Assembly: GCF_905220415.1 (NCBI RefSeq)
Contig: NC_059565.1
Location: forward strand, 2,814,501 to 2,878,500
Length of the DNA stretch: 64,000 bases
Direction of reading: 5' to 3'
DNA from: Colias croceus
Taxonomy: Eukaryota > Arthropoda > Insecta > Lepidoptera > Pieridae
Made by a program: the position numbers and the translations under genes
Shown here: one piece after another, positions 32,705 through 43,600 of the stretch
Numbering within the stretch: the first letter of the stretch is position 1
Layout: each line of letters opens with the position of its first letter
Notes under the pieces: model-generated
The model's database searches: none
What the model saw: the letters and a program-made list of their open reading frames with translations, nothing else
What the model was told of the DNA's origin: nothing

Positions 32705-32865
32705 ATTAGTTGATTGTTAGTACACTTACCACTATAACCACAAACTAAACACTTAAATACGAACACAATACAGCTCAAAGTGAATAAATTATTGTTAAAA
32801 TAGCCAAAACACTAATTTAAAAACCCAAACACGTGTGACAGAAATCACGCCAAATGTCAAAGTCC

Positions 32866-32879
32866 TTCATCAAAGTCTT
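32866..32879. repeat. Target-site duplication, right copy, of I-type LINE
   Basis: Exact copy of the 14 bases at 27324-27337, next to the 5' end of the element. Confidence 0.9.
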
Positions 32880-33012
32880 TAAACGAAATATAAGTTTTGA
32901 CACAGTAGTAAACAAATTTACTTACGTCATTAAATACGTGTTAGAAAGAGACGCATACATGTTCATTAATTTAAATTTTAGGTTGTATTATAATCTGCTA
33001 GCCAGCTTTATA

Positions 33013-34923
33013 CTAAGAGCAATAAACCTATAGAGTACTTGTATCGAGCGTATACAATTTACATATATTTGTGTCTCTCTATCTAAAGAAAACGTCGTAT
33101 GAAAGAATGAGACAGCTATAGACAACAAGATACGTTTCAACATAGTCATGGCACCATTTTTACTATAGGTACGTATTTAGATAGATAGAAGGTGATAGTG
33201 ATGGGATGTGCTTTAATCGATAAAATCGTGAATGTATTTTGCATTTACGGATTCGTGAAATAATAAATAAAAAAAACAAAACTTATAATTAATTTCAGTT
33301 GAATACATTATTTGTATATAATAAATGCGAAATTATGCGAGAATGGATGTTATTCTTTCACTGCGGAACCGATTACAATGAAATTTTGTACATACACACA
33401 TAGGTTAGGTTTTATCCCGAAAATCCCACGTGAACGGGAACTGTGCAGGATTTTCTTTAAAAACGCGGGCGGAAAGCTAGTATATTATAAAAGAAATTTT
33501 AAAACTTGAAATGTAATTTAAAATAAAGAAGGAAATGATGATAAAGTTAAAGGAGTGAGGAGAAAGGCACAGTCAGCATGAAGGAATCATGCAGCATTTT
33601 AACAAGTTAATAAAAGGACAGTCTTAATGAAAACATTTTCCTAACATCCTACTAATAAAGCGAAAGTTTGTGAGGATGAATGTTTGTTACTCTTTCACGC
33701 GAATACTACTAAACCGATTACAATGAAATTTGGAAAAATTACTTTTGATCCCGTAAATCCAACAGGAATGGGAACTATGCGGGTTTTTCTTTGAAAACGC
33801 ATGTATATTAAGTATGTATTTCAATAGTAGTTTCTCATCTATGAGAACTGTCATTTAATCAACCGTTTAATGTTCACATAGTTACACATTTAAAGTAACT
33901 TATGTGTAAAAAATTTCAAAATAAAAATTCACTCTCTTTAATCAAATGTATTTATTATCTAACTACAGGAACAAAAAAAACGTAAGCGTATGATTGCACA
34001 ATTCTTCTAGAGTATCCATCTTGATAACACGCAGGCTCGAAATGCAGTGAACACAATATAACAAATTGTGGCGGCGTCCAATCAACTCATGTCTCATGTT
34101 TTATACCCATTTTTTATTTAGCTCTGGAAATCTAAAACAAAATGAATTCATTAATAATCTGAAAGAGAAATTAATAAACAACAAACGAAAACTAAAACAC
34201 ATAAGGCAAATAAAACAACCACGTGGCCGTTTTATTTTCCTGCGGTAAAAAATTTACATCTATTATTTGCAACAACAACTACATAATATAAATCTGATAT
34301 AAGAAACAAAATAAATAAATCAACGTTAATATGAAATAGATTTTTTGTCATAAATCGATAATATACGCTAGATGTGTTACAACACTACGGTGGTAAACAA
34401 AATGCCAAACGTGATATTATTGTGACATTTTTTAAAAATTATTTCATTATTCTATATTCCACAACCCCATAAAGTGGGTAAATGTTACAGTTACAACATA
34501 AAATTACAAAAAAGCGCTTGATAAAACCTTCAAATAGGTTTAAAACATAAATATTTATCAATTTGCTGAAAATCACTTACCGATGGAAAGATATTTGCAC
34601 ATTGTTTTTATCCAAAACTCCCATTCGACTAGTGATAGCCGGTTGATAAACATACAATAGTTATTTTAGCACACTGACAAATAAAAAGAAACACTGTACA
34701 CTTTATATTTTCTAAATATTTCGTTAAAAACACTTGACACACTGAGCCCACCAGCTGGTTGGAAAACAAACTGACTGCCGGCGCGCTACGTTTGAAGACA
34801 GTGCAGATACTCTATCGCTATCTCAATCTGGCTTATGCTGTTATTGACTAAGAGTAAGTAGATTAGAAAATATGTATTTTGTTCTGTCTCAATATAAGAA
34901 CTCTATAGGTTTATTGCTCTTAG
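33013..34923. mobile_element. 1.9 kb DNA transposon with 8-bp target duplication
   Basis: Terminal inverted repeats begin CTAAGAGCAATAAACCTATA on both ends, with at least 24 matching bases and a looser match to about 36. GCTTTATA stands directly outside each end (33005-33012 and 34924-34931), an 8-bp target duplication as made by hAT or P-type elements. No transposase was recognised. Truncated family B Helitron pieces lie inside at 33351-33481 and 33645-33808. A minus-strand ATG at 34622-34624 leads 44 bases later to a GTAAGT donor, a possible remnant first exon of a transposase gene. Confidence 0.8.
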
Positions 34924-35181
34924 GCTTTATATAATTACGTCAAGCTTGTAATTCATATAGGTTATATTTTTAGAGATTGTATGGAATATTTTAAAATTAC
35001 CCCCAGACTTTATTTTCATACAAACAACAGTCAAATTTTATGTTTCATAGACAATTCAGAGTGTCGATTCCATATGAAATATTATTATGTATTATTCGTT
35101 AATACTACGTATGCCGAATGGTCCTGCGTCCAAGTCAGTCTTTAATCGCAGATCGTAAGACAATATCGCACCAAAGGAGTT

Positions 35182-35325
35182 AATAAATCACTACATAGTA
35201 TAAAACAATCTCTTTCTGCCATCTGTGTCTGTATGCTTAGATCCTTAAAACTATGCAACGGATTTTGATGCGGTTTGTTTAATATATTTAAAAAAAGCGG
35301 GCGCAGCCGCGGGCAGAAAGCTAGT
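35182..35325 (+). mobile_element. Helitron-like family C copy
   Basis: TCACTACATAGTATAAAACA at 35189 marks the left end, and AGCGGGCGCAGCCGCGGGC, then AGAAAGCTAG, the right. Internal deletions have shortened the body compared with 5903-6093. Confidence 0.65.
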
Positions 35326-35900
35326 GTGTTTTATAATAAATAAAAATATTGGATCACGATTGAATTCCATACACATTTAATTATCTACAATAAATTATCA
35401 ATGTTTGTAATTATTATTAGATTGTCTTACAATTTCGGAGATATACAATCGCAAGTAAACTAAAGAAAAAAATAATTTAATGGAATCATATTGTACATTG
35501 TACTTTAAGTATGGGAATAGACAATTTTTTCTGGACGAGTCATAATACAGGATGAAATAATTACATGATTTTTAACCATAGCTACACACTAATAACATTC
35601 GAGCAAATAGACATAACTATACAATTATACATGGAATATTTTTGTTTCTTTTCGTCTTCCATCATTAATAATAACATAAGATACACTATAAGCAACAAAA
35701 AATTGTAAATCCAACTTTAATTCCCCGGAATAAGGTTGAATTTATTTTGGATTGCATTGACCAGTTTAGGTGAATATAAATTTTGAGAATGCACCTTTAA
35801 GTAATACTAAATAAGGTTGATTTTGCTGTAACGTTTTTTCGTCAAGAATTTAACAAACAAACTTGACAGTTTTAAGTTTTTGAATAGGATTGTGTATCTA

Positions 35901-36132
35901 TTAAGCGCGTCACACACGGTGAAGATACTATAATATTTACTATAATACCCGAAATTCTGTGGGTCATTTGTAACAGGATGGCGGTTCTACAGGGGTCTTA
36001 GTACGCAATGACAAAAAGAAAAATGATGGTCAGAACGCTGATACCGGATACCTTAAGATACTATAACGTTTTATATTAGAGAATCTTAACATAAAATTTT
36101 ATAGTATCTGCACCGTGTGTGACGCGCTTTAA
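35901..36132. mobile_element. MITE with TTAA-flanked inverted repeats
   Basis: Inverted ends GCGCGTCACACACGGTG...AGATACTATAA are bounded by TTAA on both sides (35901-35904 and 36129-36132). The TTAA target suggests a piggyBac- or Kolobok-type family. At about 230 bp and without an open frame it is non-autonomous. Confidence 0.7.
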
Positions 36133-37540
36133 AGTTGTTATTAATGATCGAAGCTTCAACCTTGCAATTTGAGCTTTTTGATTAATTTTGAGCATTTAGA
36201 ACATTATACCTGTATTGTGTTATTAAAAGGATAAGGATTTATAGTTTATCTAGAGAGCTACTACTAAAATAAACAATTAGTTTAAACCAATGACCTATTA
36301 TACTTGTAGACGCGGCATACGCCAACATAAGTGCACTAAAAAACAGCGTAATTAATACATACCTACTTACTAACGCATTATCACCAATACAGTTGTTCTC
36401 TCTTTCACTCTCACGCACGAGACATAATACATGTCTCACTCATGTACTTCGTAATAACAACTGCCGATTAAAATATAAAAAGAACGTCCAGCCACGACGC
36501 TGAATGGTGCGTGACTAAGTGAAACTCGGGCACTTAGCTGAGTTTTTTCTTGCCAAAATAGAGAGCGGGTAACGTATCTACTTCTTTTATATATCATAGG
36601 TTTAAACTAATAGACTATTCAAACTCGTCGGACATTACCAAGCTCATATATTACTAATCTTCAGTAATTTCTAAAAAAGTGAAATTAAATGTTTTTGAGC
36701 CTCACAATTTTATCATGTCGATAAACATACATAAAAATTGTATTAGATAAAAACACTACATCTTTGGATAGTTATTATAAAATTAGTTTGGTATATCCAA
36801 TAAGTATAGAATATAGAATTATGCATATATTTTTAAGAAATAAAAGAAGAAATTCGCCTATTTAGAGGTATTTTTAAATGCCATTGCACAATAAAATGAA
36901 AACCATAAAGGTACACTTTGGGTATTATTTAAAAAATATTGATAATAATTAATCAATGCTTCTAACGTAAAATGGATTTATTAGCAAATCAGGCTTTGTG
37001 ATTAAATTTACCATTATTTAATTGAAGATACCTTAAAAATGCTAGTTTGGAATGCGAGAGAAATGTATGTTTCTGTCTGATATATTCAGACCATTTATAG
37101 TAATCCAACTGTAATCACAAGAATAAAGACAACTAAAGACAACAAAGAGAACTTGTATATAACAATGAAATATACTTGACTATTTATTGTGAAAATATAT
37201 AAATAAAAGGAAGATATCTATAAATGTTTCTAAACTGTCAAACTGACATTTCACGCATCGGTAATTCATAGAATTACAATTAAGTTCATTAAAAATTGTA
37301 TACTAAAATAAAAGACACAAATAAATCGTCTTGAAATAAATATTTTCCACATGGCACCAATTTTAATATTCCAATTCATACAACAAACTTTACAAAGACA
37401 ACCTATAAATAAAGAATACAAAAGAACTGTATTTTTTTTTCAAATGCTTTTTTTTATTTAATACCAAGATTTATTAAACTTTTTTTTTTAATTCCCGTCT
37501 TGTCCGTCATTCTGTTTATCCAAGGTTGAACTTACATAAG
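36133..37540. other. AT-rich non-coding stretch, no gene seen
   Basis: No exon, repeat or hairpin was recognised on either strand. The missing 3' exons of the minus-strand RMDN3-like gene were looked for here and not found. Confidence 0.5.
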
Positions 37541-37615
37541 TTAATTTTTCTCATTTGAAATTTAGAAATAAATTTATCGAAAATTTATTTCTAAATTTCA
37601 AATGAGAAAAATTAA
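37541..37615. repeat. Perfect AT-rich palindrome
   Basis: TTAATTTTTCTCATTTGAAA and the bases after it are mirrored by an exact reverse complement ending at 37615, with only a few loop bases (ATCG) between the arms. Confidence 0.75.
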
Positions 37616-37734
37616 TTTATAGAAATATATAATAAAAATAAATCGAAGAATTACTTCTAGCATATTATATTATTTTTTATACGAAAAGCTAGTACAAATC
37701 GTCAATATTAGAACATTTCCTCTAAAGTTATTAC

Positions 37735-38095
37735 TAATAACATAAAACTGAAGTTTGTTTGTTTGAACGCGCCAATCTGAAAAACTACTGCATCCGTTTA
37801 AATAAATATTTAACCCTTGGATATCTAAGTGATCCCTGAATGCTATAGGCTATGTATGTACCACAGGTAGAGCCTGGGCGGATCGCTAATCCTACTAAAT
37901 GTTACAAATGCGTAAGTTTGTGAGGATGGATGTTTGATACTCTTTCACGCAAATACTATTGAACTGATTACAATGAAATTTTGTATGTACGTAGCTGAAA
38001 ACCCAGAATAAGACATAGGCTACTTTTAATCCCGTCAATCCCACAGGAACGGGAAATATGCGGGTTTTTCTTTGAAATCGGAAACGGAAATCTCA
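37735..38095 (+). mobile_element. Truncated Helitron-like copies, families A and B
   Basis: A family A piece (ACTAATAACATAAAACTGAA, then the GAACGCGCCAATCTG region) runs to about 37890. A family B piece (CCTACTAAATGTTACAAATG, AATACTATTGAACTGATTAC, CGGGAAATATGCGGGTTTTT) follows. Neither has a clear right end. Confidence 0.5.
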
Positions 38096-38290
38096 TCATC
38101 ATCATCATCATCAGGTCTGGTCCAGTTTTTTCTTCCATATAAAGTAAGGTAGTAACATAATATACAAGTACATGTTTAAAGCCCTTAAAGTTTTCAAGAT
38201 TCCATTCGAATACCTAGTCTACACCTTCCCAATACTACAGATGACTAACATAATATCTGAAACAGAGAGATTTAGATATAGAAAAACGCC

Positions 38291-38449
38291 GTGTGTCACT
38301 CGGGGACTGGGGCGGTTGCGCTATTGCATGCTATGCCTTCAAGCCACACCTCCGCCCGTCCCCGTGGGGAGCGTGAGGTTTTTCGTTACGGAATTTCTCG
38401 ATTCGGTCCCCGCGCTCAAGGCCCGCGATAGAAGCTATGCAATAGCTTA
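38291..38449 (+). repeat. GC-rich dispersed repeat
   Basis: A GC-rich block starting CGTGTGTCACTCGGGGACTG and ending AGCTATGCAATAGCTTA. Inner ends GCTATTGCATGC and GCTATGCAATAGC are inverted. A nearly identical copy in reverse lies at 55285-55447. It gives spurious open frames on both strands; it is not a gene. Confidence 0.7.
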
Positions 38450-38450
38450 A

Positions 38451-38631
38451 AAGAGCGTATGTACCAAGCACACGTGTCAGAAGTGAAACTGCTATGGCGA
38501 GATTGAAAGAAAAAAACTAGATTTAAAAATTTTATAACATTGAAAGATATCAAAATCGTCGCCTTTCTTCATGACGTGACGGTATTTGAAATGTTTACTC
38601 TCAGCGCGCCTAAAGAAGTTTCACTTCAAAA
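38451..38631. mobile_element. MITE, AAGTTTCACTTC hairpin family (G)
   Basis: Same layout as 10404-10566: GTGTCAGAAGTGAAAC near the start, ATCGTCGCC and ATGACGTGACGGTATT in the body, CGCGCCTAAAGAAGTTTCAC at the end. It directly follows the GC-rich repeat. Confidence 0.6.
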
Positions 38632-38922
38632 AGACATAGAAAGAGAAGAGATAAATGTCAACATTTTATCAATGTAAGTAGCGTTACTTGCTGCAAAAAC
38701 TTCATCAAAATTTGCATTAGATTTTCTCCAGTTTGTACAAGTAAATATTAAATTTGATTAAATTATACTTATTATTTATAAAATGACCTTTAAACAAGAG
38801 ATTCAAACTGATTATTTTTTATAAAAGTGACCTGTGGGAAAATGGCTATTCATAATTTAGTTTAACCTTCCTAATTTTTTTCTTATTTCATCATTACATT
38901 CAAATTATTATTTGGACACAAA

Positions 38923-39067
38923 TCTATACTAATATCATAAAGCTGAAGAGTTTGCTTGTTTGAACGCGCTAATCTTAGGAACTACTGGTCCGATTTGAAA
39001 AATTATTTCGGTGTAGATAGCCCATTCTTCAAGGAATCTTCAGCTTTGTAATATGTATTAGTATAGA
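38923..39067. mobile_element. Inverted pair of truncated Helitron-like family A ends
   Basis: TCTATACTAATATCATAAAG opens the segment, and the complementary CTTTGTAATATGTATTAGTATAGA closes it (last 20 bases considered). This repeats the head-to-head arrangement of 4534-4810. Confidence 0.55.
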
Positions 39068-39221
39068 TATAGATTACTGCTAGGTAAATACAATAATCTC
39101 ACCATTAAAATAAACCCCTATATCAGCTATGTACTCTCATTTCTCGGTGGTTTCACTGGTGCGGTCAGCGTTGGATCCTGGAAAAAAATATCATAACATT
39201 GACGATCTATATACAACTAGA

Positions 39222-39768
39222 CTTAGGCCTGCTGCAGATATGGCGAAGCGCTTTTTTATTGAAGTGAAACTTCTTTATCGGGGTTGGAAAAAAATTGAGT
39301 GTAACATTTTTTCGTTACGCGTGACCTTTTTCCGTTACGCGCCATCTTATTCCTACCACGCGTGATTCGACGTAGGTATTTCTTGTAAAGTTGCATAATG
39401 CAAATAGTAAATTATTTTATGAAAAAAAAATAAAGGTCATAAATGTAATAAAGGTCAAAATAAAGAAGTTTCACTTCTTACGTGTGTACACTAGTACACG
39501 CACACATTTTTTACATTATTATAATTATAATTAACTATAGCTCCCACACTAGGCGAACTTGTGTCGTGGGAGCTGTATTGTCAAACTATTATCGACATTG
39601 TTATCATCAAAATAAAATTCAAAATAAAATAACAACAATTTATTTCGGGGAGCATGTTAGCGTCACACGCGAAAATGTTTGTTATTTTAATGAGCACAAT
39701 GTCAATAATAGTTTGTCAATGAAAAATGCACCGCGCTACGCTTCGCCATATCTACTCCAGCCCTTAGG
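39222..39768. mobile_element. DNA element with nested family F MITE
   Basis: The outer ends carry inverted GATATGGCGAAGCG blocks. Inside, at 39255-39509, sits a family F element with GAAGTGAAACTTCTTTATCG, tandem CGTTACGCGTGACC-type units and a closing AGAAGTTTCACTTCTTACG plus GTACACTAGTACACGC. Other F copies are at 52379-52596 and 59618-59868. A further inverted-repeat element (GTATCGAGGAATGTGTTT and its complement) adjoins at 39785-39900. Confidence 0.55.
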
Positions 39769-39929
39769 GTTATCCACCAATAATGTGCAAGGCTGTGTAT
39801 CGAGGAATGTGTTTCTAAAGAACCAATCATGTCGCTTCATTTAGAAGCATTTGTAGCGATATTATTGGTTATTTACAAACACATTCCTCGCTACACATCT
39901 TCGTACATTATTGGTGATGACGCACCCTT

Positions 39930-40110
39930 ATAATCGTGTTGATCGCAAAAAATGTTAGATCGGCGTTGTAAAAAACATTCATTCAAATAAACACCTTATT
40001 TCGTAGCGGTAATGTTCAAAGTCTATTGTATCGCTTATTAGAAAACTCTACTTAATACACGCGTAGGCAGAGTTTTGCTTGGGATAATTTTTGACCGTGA
40101 TGGTATGTCA
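39930..40110 (+). mobile_element. Short hairpin MITE, AGGCAGAGTTTT family
   Basis: Blocks CACCTTATTTCGTAGCGGTA, GTTCAAAGTCTATTGTATCG and the ACTCTACTTA...TAGGCAGAGT stem match 9520-9660. Confidence 0.6.
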
Positions 40111-40142
40111 ATATCATATAACTGAATATACATATATATCCA

Positions 40143-40385
40143 CTAGCTTTCCACCCGCAGCTTCACCCGCGCAGTCAAAGAAAAACCCGCATAGTTTCCC
40201 TTCCCGTGGGATTTCCGGGATAAAACCTATCCTATTTCCCGGGGTAAAAAGTAGCCTATGTCCTTTCTCGGGTATAAAAATATCTCTATACCAAATTTCA
40301 TGCAAATTTTTTCAGTAGTTAAGGCGTGATTGAGTAACAGACAGGCAGACAGAGTTACTTTCGCATTTATAGTATTAAGTATGGA
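40143..40385 (-). mobile_element. Helitron-like element, family B, complete ends
   Basis: Starts (minus strand) TCCATACTTAATACTATAAA and ends in CTAG, flanked by A and T. The hairpin near the end has decayed to GCGGGTGAAGCTGCGGGTGG. Confidence 0.7.
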
Positions 40386-40654
40386 TATGAGCTACTCAAA
40401 CCAGTATTTTAAAATGAAAAAAAAAACAGTGGGGCAAAATTCATTCGAAATTTTTATAATTTTTACAAGCTTTTTGTCACTTTAACTGACAGAAAACGTA
40501 AACGGAACATATCCAGAATCTTTGTTTAGCTGTTATTATTTCCATATATTATTTTTAATTTAACTTATATGAAACTGGCTATTTATAATGATATAAATAA
40601 ATATCTATATAATATATATATAGATATTTATTTATATATTTATTTATATAATAC

Positions 40655-43600
40655 CTGTTCTAAGCTTTCGGATGAAGTAAGGTGACCGTTCTTAAGCGAC
40701 TCTTTCAATGTGTCTTCTTCATCTGAAGGCACGTCGTAGAATTCTTCACTGTCGAATTCGATATCTGTTCCTGGAATATCAATTAAAAGCATATCTTAAT
40801 TTATTTCCTACTATCTATATTCTATCTATACTAATATTATAAAGCTGAAGAGTTTGTTTGTTTGTATGTATGTATGTTTGTTTGTTTGAACGCGTTAATC
40901 TCAGGAACTACTGGTCCGATTTTAAAAATTCTTTCGGTGTTAGATAGCCCATTCATTGAGGAAGGCTATAGGCTATTATCACGCTAAGACCAACAGGAGC
41001 GGAGCCACGCGGGTGAAACCGCGCGGCACAGCTAGTAGTATAATAAACACGAAAGTTTAGAATGTACTAGCTTCCGCCCGCGACTCCGTCCGCGCGGATG
41101 TCGGTCTTCGCGTGGATGGTTATTTCTCCATTTTGAGTACCTCTGTCAATAACATCTTATAAATATCTATTGGACCCAATTCCCAAATACGGCTAGGCCT
41201 ATAATAATACGCAACGTGTGTTCGCGGTTCTACGGAACAACGTCTATGGATAAAACTGAAATATTAAGATTAATTTTTTTCTACGTATTTTTCCAGGATA
41301 AAAAGTATCCTATTTTACGCCCAGGATAATAAGGTATAATTATACCAAGTTTCATCGAAATCGAACCGCTAGTTTTCACGTGATGCCTTCACATACAGAC
41401 AGACAGACAGACAGACAAAAATTTTTTTAATCACATATTTGGGTTTGGTATCGATCCAGTAACACCCCCTGCTATTTATTTTTTCAATATTTTCAATGTA
41501 CAGAATTGACCCTTCTACAGATTTATTATATGTATAGATTGATGTATGTATTTTCACTCATTCAAGCAAAAACAGTTGATCGGAATTCAGATAGTGAGAT
41601 ATTTTTTTTGGCCGTATGCGAACCTAGTATGCACAATGCACATACATCATCAACATTCAACACACAATTCAACTAGGTACCTTTTAAATTTGTATAAAAC
41701 CAAGGATATTATAAGCACTAAGAAAAATTAAAAAGTATTATAAGTAGATTCGTTACCATCACAACATTCGACATTAAAAAACGGCACACACGATTAGACG
41801 TCCAAGTGCAAGGTAACATGATTCAAGTAACGTTAGTAAAAAAAAATAAATAACTGAACTATTGAAGTAAAATACTTAGGCGCGCCGCATACCAGCGCCA
41901 CATGCTACATGCATCGAACATTTACGTCGACACAATCAATGCGCTACAATTTAGGCGCGCCGCACACCAGACATACATTTGTATCTCGATAATTGTGGCG
42001 CCACATTTGAAACGCGACACATTTATCGCCCCCATATATTTGTACGCGAGCACGCACACCGAGGAAACATTTGTAGCGGGCGCACTTTGTGGCGAGACGG
42101 TGTCCGCGCTACACGAATTCAAGATGGAACACGTTCGTTATTTGTGGCGCCACACCAAGAAATCGTCGTCATCAGACGATGATGTCGACATTCTCAAAGC
42201 GGTGCCACGCTACAACTGTGCTTTCGATGTGCGCAGATACAATACATTTGTAGCAAGCTGAATTGTAGTGCATTGATTGTGGCGACGTAAATGTTCGATG
42301 CATGTAGCATGTGGCGCTGGTGTGCGGCGCGCCTTAGCTTGCTACAAATGTATTGTATATGCGCACATCGGAAGCAATTCGTGTAGCGCGGACAACGTCT
42401 CGCCACAAAGTGCGCCCGCTACAAATGTTTCCTCGGTGTGCGTGCTCGCGTACAAATATATGGGGGCGATAAATGTGTCGCGTTTCAAATGTGGCGCCAC
42501 AATTATCGAGATACAAATGTATGCCTGGTGTGCGGCACGCCTTACAGTGCCACCACAGAGTGGCGAGTGCCACAAACTTAACTGACCCGGTGGCAAAAAC
42601 TGGAACTACGTGCCGCCTTTTTGAAATATCACATTTTCACAGATTTTTCATACGGAATATTTAGTAATAGATATATAAAAAGTAATAGCGGCACTAAAAT
42701 TGACATCAGTGACACCGTCACCGGGTCAGTTAAGTTTGTGGCACTGTACCTACCACTTTTAGTCTTTTGATTTCATTGTTAGAAAAGATAAAACAAACCT
42801 GCCAAAGAGTGACAATCGGTGAAATATTCCGAATCGGTGACGTCACCGGCCGGCGTCACTTCGCGCCGTACGCGCGCTTTTAGTTTCGCGCGGCGCGCTT
42901 GCCTGGAATAGTTTAAAACTCCCGCCGTACAAGAAGGACAAAAATCGCTAGTTTTTGTGTATTTTTATATAAATTCTTTGATATAAAAATTTCAATCTAC
43001 TATTTTGTGTATATTGTAAAATATATTTCACTCTAGGAGATATGTAGTGACATGTTATAATTTAATTTTTTTATGTTGGAATGTACATAATTGTTTATTG
43101 ATTTCTATTTTCAAATTATGTTCCAATTATAAAAGTAAAGAAACTTAAATATGTCTACTTCTAGCAGTACAATACATTTGTAAAATTCATTATTTTAATA
43201 TAATTTACGATAATCTATAAATATTTTTCTTAACCAGAGATCTTATAAGACAATTTTTGGAGTATCACAATCATTACAATTTTTCTATTAATCTGGGGGC
43301 ACGGTAGTGCCCCCGCCAAGACGAGCCAAGCGAAAACGAAGCGCACGGGCACTACCTACCTTTTCTCGAAGCGCTTCGACGTTTTTTTGAACCCTCATAA
43401 CTTGGGTTTTGATTATGCTAGATCAACAAAATTTTCGGGATATATTGTCAATAGCGGACTTATTGAACATATTAAGTTTTAATTACATTAGCTTTTATAC
43501 TTCAGATTTTATTTATATATAAAAAACGCTAATTTCGTCACTGACTCACTGATGATCATCAAAATTCTTAAGGTATTTCCTAATGTCCTAGAAAGCTGAA

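Larger units (their letters stand above)
27338..32865 (-). mobile_element. Full-length I-superfamily LINE with RNase H, 14-bp TSD
   Basis: A complete 5.5 kb non-LTR retrotransposon on the minus strand. A 5' leader (32705-32865) is followed by ORF1 (31262-32704), ORF2 (27598-31317) and a 3' region that ends in GAA repeats at 27338. Identical 14-base target duplications flank it at 27324-27337 and 32866-32879. Both open frames are intact, so the insertion is recent and the source family is probably still active. RNase H after the reverse transcriptase places it in the I superfamily rather than Jockey. Confidence 0.93.

Noticed and set aside
36239..36439. 66-residue minus-strand frame as a possible RMDN3-like exon
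   Set aside because: It lacks TPR features and a matching acceptor in the right phase; it reads as chance in AT-rich DNA.
38172..38450. 92-residue open frame ending VPVGSVRFFVTEFLDSVPAL
   Set aside because: The same peptide is encoded at 55285-55503 on the other strand; it is a dispersed GC-rich repeat.
41902..42596. Cluster of overlapping open frames on both strands
   Set aside because: The GC-rich compound hairpin has few stop codons by composition; the frames mirror each other across the palindrome.
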